Shown here: piece after piece, positions 6,010 to 13,283 of the stretch
Position numbering within the stretch: the first letter of the stretch is position 1
Layout of the letters: the number at the start of each line of letters is the position of its first letter
Origin: an uncultured Oscillospiraceae bacterium
GTDB taxonomy: Bacteria > Bacillota_A > Clostridia > Oscillospirales > Oscillospiraceae
Reading direction: 5' to 3'
NCBI GenBank assembly: GCA_947631675.1
Contig: CANRMG010000023.1
Coordinates: 1 to 15,982 of the forward strand
DNA length: 15,982 nucleotides
The notes under the pieces: generated by a model
Database searches by the model: none
What the model was told of the DNA's origin: nothing
The model's input: only the letters and a program-made list of their open reading frames with translations
Made by a program: the position numbers and the translations under genes

Positions 6010-8376
6010 TTATTCTCCCAGCATACTGACGATAAAGGCGGCGGTGCTCTCGGTCACGCCGATGTCCGCCATGTTCTCCTCGTTCCAGGCCGCCAGCTTT
6101 TCCACCAGCCGGCGGACGCCGTCCCGGTACAGCGGCTCGTCCTGGGCGTAGGTCTGGAGAAGGGCGAAGGCGCTGTTCCACGCGTTCTCGTCCGCGGACA
6201 CGTTATCCACATATGTCTCCAGCATATCGATGGCCGTCTCCGGCCGGCCGGTGCGGAAGTAGTATTCTGCCAGGTAGTAATGGGCCGTGTTGGACATCTT
6301 CGTGCTCAGGCGCTGGGCATATTTATCCGCCTGGTCGAGGAGCGAGGGCTCCTCCTGGGCCATATCAGGGGCGCTGTCCAGGTAGCTCAGGGCGTAATCG
6401 GCCCACTCGAACCGGTCGATGGCGATGGCCCTTTCCACGTCGTCAAAGGTGGGCGAGGGCCGGGCGACGATGACGGCGGCGTAGATGTTTCCAAACAGCA
6501 GCAGGGCGAATATGCCCGTCCAGCCGCTGAATACAGCGAGAGAGACTGTACGCGTCCTCTTTCCGGGTATGGGCTTTGGCAGCGCGTCAGAACAGCACAG
6601 GGAGATGAGGGCGAACATGCCGTAGGCGATGGGCATATAGGCCCGGTAGGAGAACACGACCTCCACCGCGGCGTGCCCCGCCATGAACACCAGCGCCGCC
6701 CCCAGGGCCGGGACCATGGGGTGGGCATTTTTCTTCCTGGCGTGCCAGATGCAGACAGCGGAGCCCGCCAGCAGGCCGACGAACAGGACAAGACCCACGG
6801 CGCCTGTCTCCACCAGCGTCTGGATATAGTGGTTATGCGCGTGCTTCGTGTCATAGAGGAAGGACTGCACGCTGCGGATATATGACTCGTAAGCGCCGAT
6901 GCCCAGGCCGATGATAGGGCTTTTGCGGAACATCTTCAGACCGTCGGAGAAAAACACGAACCGCTGGATGGCGTTCTCGTTGGCCCAGAGCCCCTGCAGC
7001 CGGTTGGCCATGAATCCCGGCAGCAGCTTATATCCCAGGGGCACGTCCCCGGAGCCGTTGGCGCCGGTAAAGGTGACCGCGTCCACCCTTACCGCCTCGG
7101 GGGCGAAGAAGTTGAAGTAGACCACCAGGCTGTCCTCCGGCACCGTGAAGGCGGCGCCCGCCGCCTCGCCGGTGTACAGGACCGTGCTGGTGTGCATCAT
7201 GGTCTCCTGCCGGTCCTGGCTCTCGACGGTCACCGTGAGGCCGCCGTCCGCCTGTACGTCCAGCGTATACCCGCCCGGAGCCGGATAGGCGGCCCGGCGC
7301 AGCGTACCGCCTGCGTCCAGGGATGCGCCGCCGGTGATGTTGTAGGCGGCCAGGGCGAACAGGACCAGCACGGCCAGCACCGCCGCGATGATGATCGGGA
7401 TCAGCTTTTCCCTTCCCGACAGCTTTTCGGCCAGGGGCTGGCCGGCATACCTGTCCAGCAGACACAGCCCCGCCGCGCCCAGGATCGCGCACAGCATCGG
7501 CACAGGCTGGAATCCGGTCCAGTCCTTGAGGGCGGTCAGGGATATGACAGCCGCCGCCAGCACGCCCAGGACAAGCGTCTCCATCATCAGGGCCAGCAGG
7601 GACATGCGCCGTTCCCGCCGCTCCAGGGCCAGCAGCACCAGGAAGGCGATCGCGATAGTTGCCGTAGCGCCCATGCTGAAGGCCAGCAGGAAGCCCAGAG
7701 CGTTTATGTACAGGATGACTGTCTGAACGGCCCGTTCCCGGCGGCTCTCCGCCGAGCATATGAGCCCCAGCCCTGTCAGCACACCCAGGCCCGCTATGCC
7801 CGCGTATATGTTTCCGTTGGCGAACAGGCCCGTCATGCGCACGCCGGTCTCTACGCCGGACACTCCCTCATAGTCGGGCGTGAACAGGTCCAGCAGGCCC
7901 AGGAAGGGGCCGCTGATGAGGTGGGTGGAGAGCATGTCTATGCATACGAGGCTCAACAGACCGCATACGCCCGTGAGCACCGAGCCGATCCACCGCTCCG
8001 GCTTCATCCCCCGGCTGGGCGCGAAGCAGAGAAGCAGCAGCGTGGTGCAGAAAGCAATCAGTACGTACAGATACTCCCGCAGGGCGAATTTTCCCGCGTC
8101 GGCGTACAGGGTGGAGATGCCCTCCATCAGCACCAGGGCACCCAGCAGGAGCATGGGCAGGCCCAAACGGTCCCGGAGCTTTCCGAACACCAGGCATACG
8201 GTCCCCAGCGTCAGGATCGTCAATCCCAGGGCCAGGCCCCTCATCGTGCTGGAAGTGGTCAGACACATGACGAGAAAGTCGAGGACCGTGATGAGCGCAA
8301 GGACCGCCGTCTGCCGGCCTCTCCATTTTTCGTTCAGGACCGCCGCCGCTGTGCCCTTGCTTTTTTTCTTCGCCAT
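6010..8376 (-). CDS. Wzy/O-antigen-ligase-like polytopic membrane protein with extracytoplasmic insert and C-terminal TPR-like region
   Basis: This is the first gene of the operon: 788 residues, ATG with a GGAGGAAA ribosome binding site. About ten or more hydrophobic segments fill residues 22-345. The Wzy_C signature lies near 486-530 (SPIIGLGIGAYESY, then KHAHNHYIQTLVETGAVGL with the conserved histidines), followed by further membrane segments to about 635. Two parts are added to the usual plan. Residues about 345-475 are hydrophilic and beta-rich, between the membrane helices and the Wzy_C motif, so probably outside the cell. Residues about 640-788 are helical with TPR-like pairs (HYYLAEYYFRTGRPETAIDML). 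Such proteins polymerise lipid-linked oligosaccharides or transfer them to an acceptor, as in O-antigen ligases or PglL-type protein glycosylation enzymes. The family is clear; polymerase versus ligase is not. Confidence 0.85.
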   Translation of the reverse strand: MAKKKSKGTAAAVLNEKWRGRQTAVLALITVLDFLVMCLTTSSTMRGLALGLTILTLGTVCLVFGKLRDRLGLPMLLLGALVLMEGISTLYADAGKFALREYLYVLIAFCTTLLLLCFAPSRGMKPERWIGSVLTGVCGLLSLVCIDMLSTHLISGPFLGLLDLFTPDYEGVSGVETGVRMTGLFANGNIYAGIAGLGVLTGLGLICSAESRRERAVQTVILYINALGFLLAFSMGATATIAIAFLVLLALERRERRMSLLALMMETLVLGVLAAAVISLTALKDWTGFQPVPMLCAILGAAGLCLLDRYAGQPLAEKLSGREKLIPIIIAAVLAVLVLFALAAYNITGGASLDAGGTLRRAAYPAPGGYTLDVQADGGLTVTVESQDRQETMMHTSTVLYTGEAAGAAFTVPEDSLVVYFNFFAPEAVRVDAVTFTGANGSGDVPLGYKLLPGFMANRLQGLWANENAIQRFVFFSDGLKMFRKSPIIGLGIGAYESYIRSVQSFLYDTKHAHNHYIQTLVETGAVGLVLFVGLLAGSAVCIWHARKKNAHPMVPALGAALVFMAGHAAVEVVFSYRAYMPIAYGMFALISLCCSDALPKPIPGKRTRTVSLAVFSGWTGIFALLLFGNIYAAVIVARPSPTFDDVERAIAIDRFEWADYALSYLDSAPDMAQEEPSLLDQADKYAQRLSTKMSNTAHYYLAEYYFRTGRPETAIDMLETYVDNVSADENAWNSAFALLQTYAQDEPLYRDGVRRLVEKLAAWNEENMADIGVTESTAAFIVSMLGE

Positions 8377-8435
8377 GCCGTTTCCTCCTGCGCCTTAAAG
8401 GGGTACCTGCCCCAGGGTCGCCACATAATCATGAT

Positions 8436-8464
8436 ATTATAGCATGTTTCTGTCGATTGCTCAA
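8436..8464 (-). promoter_or_regulatory. Promoter of the polysaccharide operon (extended -10)
   Basis: On the minus strand TTGAGC (8464-8459) is followed after 17 bp by a perfect TATAAT (8441-8436), with TGC directly before it as an extended -10. It lies about 60 bp upstream of the first operon ATG and should drive all three genes. Confidence 0.75.
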
Positions 8465-8471
8465 CAGAAAC
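8446..8471. promoter_or_regulatory. 26-bp operator-like palindrome over the polysaccharide promoter
   Basis: GTTTCTGTCGA (8446-8456) and TCAACAGAAAC (8461-8471) are inverted repeats with one mismatch in 11 and a 4-bp centre; the outer 8 bp are perfect. The element covers the -35 box and most of the spacer of the minus-strand promoter. That position suits a repressor. The protein that binds it is not identified. Confidence 0.5.
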
Positions 8472-8499
8472 TTGTTCCTCCCCCGGGCCGCGAAAGCGA

Positions 8500-8528
8500 T
8501 TGACAAAGGCCGGATAGTTTTATAAAAT
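8500..8528 (+). promoter_or_regulatory. Promoter of the YczE-type gene
   Basis: A perfect TTGACA (8500-8505) is followed after 17 bp by TAAAAT (8523-8528, five of six). The expected start is near 8535, about 65 nt before the chosen start codon. Confidence 0.7.
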
Positions 8529-8555
8529 CATCCTATGAAGCCTATCCCGCCGAAG

Positions 8556-8573
8556 GGCTGTTCCTGAACAGCC
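8556..8573. repeat. 18-bp palindrome in the leader of the YczE-type gene
   Basis: GGCTGTTC (8556-8563) and GAACAGCC (8566-8573) are perfect inverted repeats with a 2-bp centre. In RNA it would fold as a 6-bp stem with a 6-nt loop, just upstream of the GGGAGG ribosome binding site (8585-8590). It may be a DNA operator or a leader hairpin; nothing in the sequence decides between them. Confidence 0.45.
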
Positions 8574-8599
8574 GGCAGATGAACGGGAGGATGCGAAAA

Positions 8600-9280
8600 A
8601 TGAAAAAACGTTCCCTGCGCGAGATAGCCGTGCGGGTGGTCCTGCTGCTGGTGGGGCTGTCCATCGCCCATCTGGGCGTGACGCTGTTTCTCCAGTCTGA
8701 TCTGGGCTCCGATCCCTTCAACGTGCTGATCCAGGGCCTGTTCCGGTCCATCCCCTGGCCCGGGTGGGCGGGGATGACCCACGGGCGGACGCATTTGCTG
8801 ATGTGCCTGGTCATCATGATCGTGCTGTTTTTCGTGGACCGGCCCCAGGTGCGCATCGGCACGGTGCTGTGCATGGCCCTGGGCGGGCCCATCATCGACG
8901 TGTACACGGCTCTGCTGGGCTCCTGGCTCAACGGGAGCCTGCCCATGTGGGCGCGGGTGGTGATGCTGGCGCTGGGGTGTGTGATCCTGGCCTTCGGCAT
9001 GACCATCGTCATCCGCTCCGAGGCGGGCACGGGCCCCAACGACTTGGTGGCCGTGGTGATCAGCGAGAAGCTGAAAAAGCCCTTCGGCGTCGTGCGGGTG
9101 ATCGTGGACCTGTGCTTCGCGCTGGCGGGCTTCGCCCTGGGCGGCGTGCTGGGGGTGGGGACGGTGATATGCGCGTTCCTGGTGGGCCCGGCGGCACAGA
9201 TATTCATGCCCTACAGCGGCCGGATATGCGCGTATTTCCTGAAAAAAGCGGGCGTGGCCGCGGCTGCCCCGGAGACTTGA
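8600..9280 (+). CDS. YczE-type integral membrane protein
   Basis: Several ATGs lie in frame (8579, 8591, 8600). The GGGAGG at 8585-8590 is 9 nt before the ATG at 8600 and would be useless for the other two, so 8600 is chosen, giving 226 residues starting MKKRSLREIA. Five to six membrane segments are evident. Two related polar motifs, SDLGSDPFNV (33-42) and SEAGTGPNDL (140-149), lie about 107 residues apart and suggest an internal duplication typical of the YczE membrane family. The biochemical function of this family is not established to my knowledge; transport is often assumed. The gene has its own promoter and ends in a perfect terminator shared with the convergent lyase gene, so it is monocistronic. 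Confidence 0.8.
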   Translation: MKKRSLREIAVRVVLLLVGLSIAHLGVTLFLQSDLGSDPFNVLIQGLFRSIPWPGWAGMTHGRTHLLMCLVIMIVLFFVDRPQVRIGTVLCMALGGPIIDVYTALLGSWLNGSLPMWARVVMLALGCVILAFGMTIVIRSEAGTGPNDLVAVVISEKLKKPFGVVRVIVDLCFALAGFALGGVLGVGTVICAFLVGPAAQIFMPYSGRICAYFLKKAGVAAAAPET

Positions 9281-9297
9281 AATGTAGTAAGACGATA

Positions 9298-9330
9298 AAA
9301 AAGCCCTGTACCGCCGGTACAGGGCTTTTT
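9298..9330. terminator. Bidirectional rho-independent terminator
   Basis: AAAAAGCCCTGTACC (9298-9312) pairs perfectly with GGTACAGGGCTTTTT (9316-9330) across a 3-nt loop. A T run ends the stem on both strands, so it terminates both the YczE-type gene (plus, stop at 9280) and the lyase gene (minus, stop at 9344). Confidence 0.93.
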
Positions 9331-9343
9331 GCTATGCCATTTT

Positions 9344-10279
9344 TCAGCTGTTCTGCCGGATCTTCGCGGCGATGTCCAGGCCGATCTGCTCCCGCTCGTC
9401 CAGGTCCAGCAGGGCCTTTACCAGCGCCTGACGCTTGTCGGCGGAGAAGTTGGTGAAGGGCCGGCGGGCGTAGCCTGCAGGGACTCCGGCCGCCCGGAGC
9501 CACAGCTTCAGGCAGGCCATCGTGCTGCCGGTGCCCACGCCCAAGTCGACGACGTGCAGGGCCTTCACCTGCAGCCTGGCGGCTTCGGCGGCGTCATTGG
9601 CCTTCACGGCCTTCCAGATCTTCAGGTACAGGTCCGGGATGCAGTTATAGAAGGACCCCACCAGGCCGTCCACGCCGATGGCGATGTTGGACGCGCCCAG
9701 CTCGTCGCAGCCGCCGTAGACCAGAAAATCCTTCCCACAGGCGTCCTTGATCTGTGTCTCCTCATAGAGGGCCGTGCCCGTGTACTTGACGCCGGCCACG
9801 TTCTCCAGCTGGGAGAGCTTGTGGATGGTGCCCACGGTCATCATGCCCGCCAGGGGGATGTTGTACACGATCATAGGCAGGTCCGTGGCGCCGGCGATGT
9901 CCCGGTAGTAGCCCAGGATCTGTTCTTCGGAGAACTTGTAGTAAAACGGCGGCACGCTGGAGACGCCGGCGGCGCCCATGCTCCTGGCGTGCTTCGCCAG
10001 ATCGATGGAGGCCTTCGTGGATATGGCGCCCACGTGGACCACCACGGGCAGCTTTCCGGCCACCTCGTCCATGACGATCTCCACCTGCTTTTTCCGCTCG
10101 TCGCTGTCCTGCAGGAAGGCCTCGCCGGTGGAGCCGGTCAGGTAGAGCCCGCCGATGTCGTAGCTCATCAGGTGGCGGATGAACGCCCGCGTTGCCTTTT
10201 CATCCAGGGCCTCGTTCTCGTCAAAGACGGACAGGACCGCCGGGATGACGCCCTTGAAATCGGTGATGTTCACGCTCAT
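9344..10279 (-). CDS. N-acetylneuraminate lyase-like aldolase (DHDPS/NAL superfamily)
   Basis: This is a 311-residue cytoplasmic TIM-barrel class I aldolase, with an ATG start and an AAAGGAGA ribosome binding site. The Schiff-base lysine is Lys165 in GVKYT and the catalytic tyrosine is Tyr139 in VYNIP. GSTGE (49-53) is the pyruvate-carboxylate loop typical of sialic acid lyases, where DHDPS enzymes more often have GTTGE. GGCDE (189-193) and GSF (208-210) match the places where the lyase binds the glycerol tail of sialic acid in characterised NanA enzymes. The likely reaction is cleavage of N-acetylneuraminate to N-acetylmannosamine and pyruvate. No other nan genes lie nearby, so a related 2-keto-3-deoxy sugar acid substrate remains possible. 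It has its own promoter and a strong terminator. Confidence 0.82.
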   Translation of the reverse strand: MSVNITDFKGVIPAVLSVFDENEALDEKATRAFIRHLMSYDIGGLYLTGSTGEAFLQDSDERKKQVEIVMDEVAGKLPVVVHVGAISTKASIDLAKHARSMGAAGVSSVPPFYYKFSEEQILGYYRDIAGATDLPMIVYNIPLAGMMTVGTIHKLSQLENVAGVKYTGTALYEETQIKDACGKDFLVYGGCDELGASNIAIGVDGLVGSFYNCIPDLYLKIWKAVKANDAAEAARLQVKALHVVDLGVGTGSTMACLKLWLRAAGVPAGYARRPFTNFSADKRQALVKALLDLDEREQIGLDIAAKIRQNS

Positions 10280-10304
10280 GTCTCTTCTCCTTTACGGTTT
10301 TGAA

Positions 10305-10323
10305 CAGTCATTTACAATGTCTG
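10305..10323. promoter_or_regulatory. Operator-like near-palindrome in the lyase leader
   Basis: CAGTCATT (10305-10312) and AATGTCTG (10316-10323) are inverted repeats with one mismatch and a 3-bp centre. The element lies just downstream of the predicted transcription start of the lyase gene, before its ribosome binding site, where a repressor would block elongation. The binding protein is unknown. Confidence 0.35.
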
Positions 10324-10340
10324 GAAATTCCTATACCCCT

Positions 10341-10369
10341 ATATTACACAAAATGGCGCCGCCGGTCAA
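10341..10369 (-). promoter_or_regulatory. Candidate promoter of the lyase gene
   Basis: On the minus strand TTGACC (10369-10364) is followed after 17 bp by TAATAT (10346-10341), five and four of six consensus positions. It lies between the upstream htrA terminator and the lyase start. Confidence 0.55.
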
Positions 10370-10397
10370 TACGATTTGGCGGACCCGCGGCGCAAAA

Positions 10398-10426
10398 GGG
10401 AGGCCGGTCCGCTGGACCGGCCTCCC
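10398..10426 (-). terminator. Terminator of the htrA-type gene
   Basis: GGGAGGCCGGTCC (10398-10410) pairs perfectly with GGACCGGCCTCCC (10414-10426) around a 3-nt loop. On the minus strand the stem is followed by TTTTG. It lies 22 nt after the protease stop codon and insulates the lyase gene. Confidence 0.85.
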
Positions 10427-10448
10427 CGGGCATTATGGTATTATTCGG

Positions 10449-11660
10449 TCAGGCGCCCCGGCCGCCGAACTGGCGCATGAACTCGTCGAACAGGTCGTAC
10501 AGCTCATCGTCCCGGCTGCCGTCCTGGTCCTGCTGGGGGTCCAGGGGATCGCCGTCGTCCTGGCTGTCGGTCTCCTCGTCCTGCTCAGGGGCTTCCTCCT
10601 GGTCGGGCAGGGCGGGCTCGGTCTTCTCCTCCACCGTCACATCGATGTCCAGCGTCTCGCCCTGGCGGTAGACGGTGAGGGTCAGGGTCTCGCCGGGGGC
10701 GGCAGCGCCCACCGCATTGGACAGGGCCCGGCGGCCGTCGATCTCATTGCCGTTGACGGCGGTGACGATGTCGTTGACCTTCACGCCGGCCTTATCGGCG
10801 GGGCCGTCCTCCGTGACGTCCTTCACGGACGCGCCCTTGGGCAGGCCGTAGGACAGGGCCTCCTCGCTCACATCGGAGATGGTGACGCCGATGTAGGGCT
10901 TGGCGATGTAGCCCTTGTCGATGATGCTCTGCACGCTGGCGGCGATGTCGCTGATGGGCACGGCGAAGCCCACGTTATCGATGGAGGAGCCGGTGTACTT
11001 GCCGTTGGTGATGCCCACTACCTCGCCGTACATGTTGAACAGCGGGCCGCCGGAGTTGCCGTTGTTGATGGCGCAGTCGGTCTGGATCAGGGTCATGCGC
11101 ACGCCGGAGGACATGGTGACCTCCCGGTCCAGGGCGCTTACCATGCCGTGGGTCAGGGAGAAGGTCAGCTCGCCCAGGGGATTGCCGATGGCCACCACGT
11201 CGTCGCCCACCCGCAGGTCGCCGGTGCTGTCCAGGGTCAGATAGGGCAGATCGTCGGCGTCCACCTTCAGCACGGCCATATCGTCGGAGGCGTCGTAGCC
11301 AACCAGCTCCGCGTCGTAGGTGTCGCCGTCGTAGCAGGTGATGGTGATGGACTCGGGATTCTCCACCACGTGGTAGTTGGTGAGGATGTAGCCGTCGGCG
11401 GAGATGAAAAAGCCGGTGCCGGCCACGGCCGCGGGGGTCTCGTAGCCCCAGTAGTTGGTGGTGGTGGTCCGGGTGGTCACGCCTACCACGGCGTCCACGG
11501 ACTGCTCGTAGATGTCCGCGGCGGACATCGCCTCGCGGGCGGCGGGCTCCGTCTCCTGGGCGGCCATGGCTGGCACGGCAGCGAAGGCCAGGCACAGGGC
11601 CAATGTGAGGGCCAGGGCCAGAAGGCGGCCGGCCTTATGTTCTGCAAAAGTCTTCTTCAT
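10449..11660 (-). CDS. htrA: HtrA/DegP-type secreted serine protease with one PDZ domain
   Basis: The frame opens at 11717, but the ATG at 11660 begins a normal signal peptide (basic start, hydrophobic core, AMA|A end near residue 33) and is preferred, giving 403 residues. A GGAAG ribosome binding site lies somewhat far upstream. The trypsin-like domain (about 50-230) has the complete triad: His97 in TNYHVV, Asp127 in SDDMAVLK and Ser203 in GNSGGPL. A single PDZ domain follows (about 245-340), containing YIGVTI and the GPADKAGVKVNDIV pattern. The last about 60 residues are an acidic, Gln/Asp-rich tail ending in a short amphipathic segment (LYDLFDEFMRQF). The family degrades or refolds damaged proteins outside the membrane. 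The gene is monocistronic with its own promoter and terminator. The symbol reflects family, not a proven ortholog. Confidence 0.92.
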   Translation of the reverse strand: MKKTFAEHKAGRLLALALTLALCLAFAAVPAMAAQETEPAAREAMSAADIYEQSVDAVVGVTTRTTTTNYWGYETPAAVAGTGFFISADGYILTNYHVVENPESITITCYDGDTYDAELVGYDASDDMAVLKVDADDLPYLTLDSTGDLRVGDDVVAIGNPLGELTFSLTHGMVSALDREVTMSSGVRMTLIQTDCAINNGNSGGPLFNMYGEVVGITNGKYTGSSIDNVGFAVPISDIAASVQSIIDKGYIAKPYIGVTISDVSEEALSYGLPKGASVKDVTEDGPADKAGVKVNDIVTAVNGNEIDGRRALSNAVGAAAPGETLTLTVYRQGETLDIDVTVEEKTEPALPDQEEAPEQDEETDSQDDGDPLDPQQDQDGSRDDELYDLFDEFMRQFGGRGA

Positions 11661-11718
11661 GATAGGAACGCTTCCTTTCTTGAATGGGGCGTATGTCCGC
11701 CCCCTGTATGCAAGCATT

Positions 11719-11749
11719 ATTGTAGGCGCATCGGCGGAAAAGATGTTAA
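11719..11749 (-). promoter_or_regulatory. Candidate promoter of the htrA-type gene
   Basis: On the minus strand TTAACA (11749-11744, five of six) is followed after 19 bp by TACAAT (11724-11719, five of six). The spacing is longer than ideal, which often goes with activator-dependent promoters. An A/T-rich tract (about 11763-11793) lies upstream. Confidence 0.5.
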
Positions 11750-11764
11750 CGAAGGAATTAACAT
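11743..11764. promoter_or_regulatory. Inverted repeat over the htrA -35 region
   Basis: ATGTTAA (11743-11749) and TTAACAT (11758-11764) are perfect inverted repeats with an 8-bp centre. One arm coincides with the -35 box. Seen as direct repeats, TTAAC occurs at 11746-11750 and 11758-11762, a 12-bp period. It is a good candidate site for a stress-responsive regulator, which is not identified. Confidence 0.45.
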
Positions 11765-11803
11765 TTTTTGAAGGAAATGTGAATTTGAAAAAGGCATGAG
11801 GAT

Positions 11804-11827
11804 GCCCCGGACCGGAAGGCCCGGGGC
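11804..11827 (-). terminator. Possible terminator of the MATE gene
   Basis: GCCCCGG (11804-11810) pairs with CCGGGGC (11821-11827). On the minus strand this hairpin lies 11 nt after the MATE stop codon, but the T run (TTTTT at about 11788-11792) starts some 11 nt later, so it is a weak or atypical terminator. Confidence 0.45.
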
Positions 11828-11838
11828 GCGGTATTTTG

Positions 11839-13269
11839 TCAGCCGTCCTGCCCGTCCGCGCGGGGGAGGGTGCGGAGGAACTGGATCAGGAAGGGGATGG
11901 AGATGAGCCCCGCCATCACGTCCGCAATGGGCTGGGAGTACATGATCCCCGGCAGGCCCCACACCCGGGACAGGATCAGGATCAGGGGGATGAAGCAGGC
12001 GCCGCTGCGGAGCGTGGACATGAAGGTGGCCCGGCCCGAGTAGCCGATGGATTGGAAGAGCATATTGGAGCACACGGACAGGGGCATGAACAGCAGCGCC
12101 CCGCACTGGGCCCGCATGGCGGGCGTGGCGATGGCGATCACGTCCGGGTCGTCCCGCATGAGGGCGGCGATATGGGGGGCCAGCAGCCAGCCGCCCAGGG
12201 CGAACAGGCTTATGAGCCCCGTGCCGAAGGCAAGGGTGAACAGAAGGCCGTTTCGCACCCGGGACCAGAGCTTCGCGCCGTAGTTGAAGCCGGACACGGG
12301 CTGGAAGCCCTGGCCGATGCCCAGACCCACGCAGAACAGCAGGTTGCACACCCGGGCCACGATGCTCATGGCGGCGATGGCCGCGTCGCCGAAGGGCTTG
12401 GCCTGGCCGTTGAGGACCATGGTGGACACGCTGCCCAGACCCTGGCGCATGAGGCTGGGCAGGCCGGTCAGCAGTATGCTGCCCAGGGTGGCGAAAAAGA
12501 GCTTCCCGCCGGGAGCGGGCATGGGGCCGTTGTTGTCGGCGCCGTCCTCCGGGGCGGGCCGGAAGGGCAGATATTTGAGGGAGAAGATCGTCTGGGTCTT
12601 TTTCCGCAGGAACATGGAAAGGAGGATGACGGCGCTTATGTACTGGCTGAGCATGGTGGCAAGGCCCGCCCCCGCGATGCCCATGTGGAAGCCCATCATA
12701 AAGATGGCGTCGCCGGCGATGTTCAAAAGCCCGCCGCTGACCAGCCCCACCATGGCGAAGGCCGCCCGGCCCTCGTAGCGGAGGATGTTGTTCATCACGC
12801 AGCTGGTGACCATGGCCGGAGCGGCCAGCAGGATGAACGCGGCGTACACCCGGGCGTAGGGGAGGATGGTGTCGGTGGAGCCCAGAAGGCGGCACAGCGG
12901 CGTCAGCAGGCACAGGCCTGCGGCCCCTATGACCACGCCGGAGAGCAGGGAGACGAAAAACGCCGTGGAGGAGAACTGCCTGGCCCGGCGCAGGTGCTTC
13001 GCCCCCAGCAGCCGGGAGATGTTGCTGCCCGAGCCGTGGCCGAACATGAAGCCCACCGCCTGCAGGATCGCCATCATGCCGAACACCACGCCCGTGGCGC
13101 CGGAGGCGCTGGTGCCGATGCGGCCCACGAACCAGGTGTCCACCACGTTATAGAGGTTGGTGATGAGCATGCTCACCGTGGTGGGGATGCCCAGCTCCAG
13201 GATCAGGGAGGGGATTCCCTGCCGGGTCATCTTGTCATATTGGCTGGCATAGGCGCGCTCAGCGGGCAT
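11839..13269 (-). CDS. MATE-family multidrug/cation efflux protein
   Basis: This is a 476-residue membrane protein, with an ATG start and a GGGAGG ribosome binding site about 9 nt upstream. Twelve membrane segments arranged as two six-helix halves are evident, with a hydrophilic linker around residue 230-255 (RPAPEDGADNNGP). The first helix has the family pattern SMLITNLYNVVDTWFVGR (33-50) with Asp44. The second half repeats the theme: LPSLMRQGLGSVSTMVLN, then IAAMSIVARVCNLLF and GIGQGFQPVSGFNYGAK, the latter a strong MATE signature. MATE proteins export drugs or other cationic compounds using a sodium or proton gradient; the substrate cannot be predicted. It is closest in style to the MepA-like clostridial group. 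It is divergent from the HAD phosphatase gene across an AT-rich promoter region. Confidence 0.93.
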   Translation of the reverse strand: MPAERAYASQYDKMTRQGIPSLILELGIPTTVSMLITNLYNVVDTWFVGRIGTSASGATGVVFGMMAILQAVGFMFGHGSGSNISRLLGAKHLRRARQFSSTAFFVSLLSGVVIGAAGLCLLTPLCRLLGSTDTILPYARVYAAFILLAAPAMVTSCVMNNILRYEGRAAFAMVGLVSGGLLNIAGDAIFMMGFHMGIAGAGLATMLSQYISAVILLSMFLRKKTQTIFSLKYLPFRPAPEDGADNNGPMPAPGGKLFFATLGSILLTGLPSLMRQGLGSVSTMVLNGQAKPFGDAAIAAMSIVARVCNLLFCVGLGIGQGFQPVSGFNYGAKLWSRVRNGLLFTLAFGTGLISLFALGGWLLAPHIAALMRDDPDVIAIATPAMRAQCGALLFMPLSVCSNMLFQSIGYSGRATFMSTLRSGACFIPLILILSRVWGLPGIMYSQPIADVMAGLISIPFLIQFLRTLPRADGQDG

Positions 13270-13283
13270 GGGGCGGTCCTCCC

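Noticed and set aside
4696..6885. A 729-codon open frame on the plus strand opposite the transferase and Wzy-like genes
   Set aside because: It is antisense to two well-recognised genes, has low-complexity His/Gln/Gly-rich translation and no family features; GC-rich codon use creates such frames.
10329..10346. Tandem TATAGG-GG-TATAGG on the minus strand upstream of the lyase gene, recalling the GGTATA repeats bound by E. coli NanR
   Set aside because: Spacing and orientation differ from the known NanR site and part of it is the promoter itself; treated as chance.
11717..12913. A 398-codon minus-strand frame within the MATE gene
   Set aside because: It is an alternative frame of the MATE gene, rich in Arg, Pro and His, without membrane segments.
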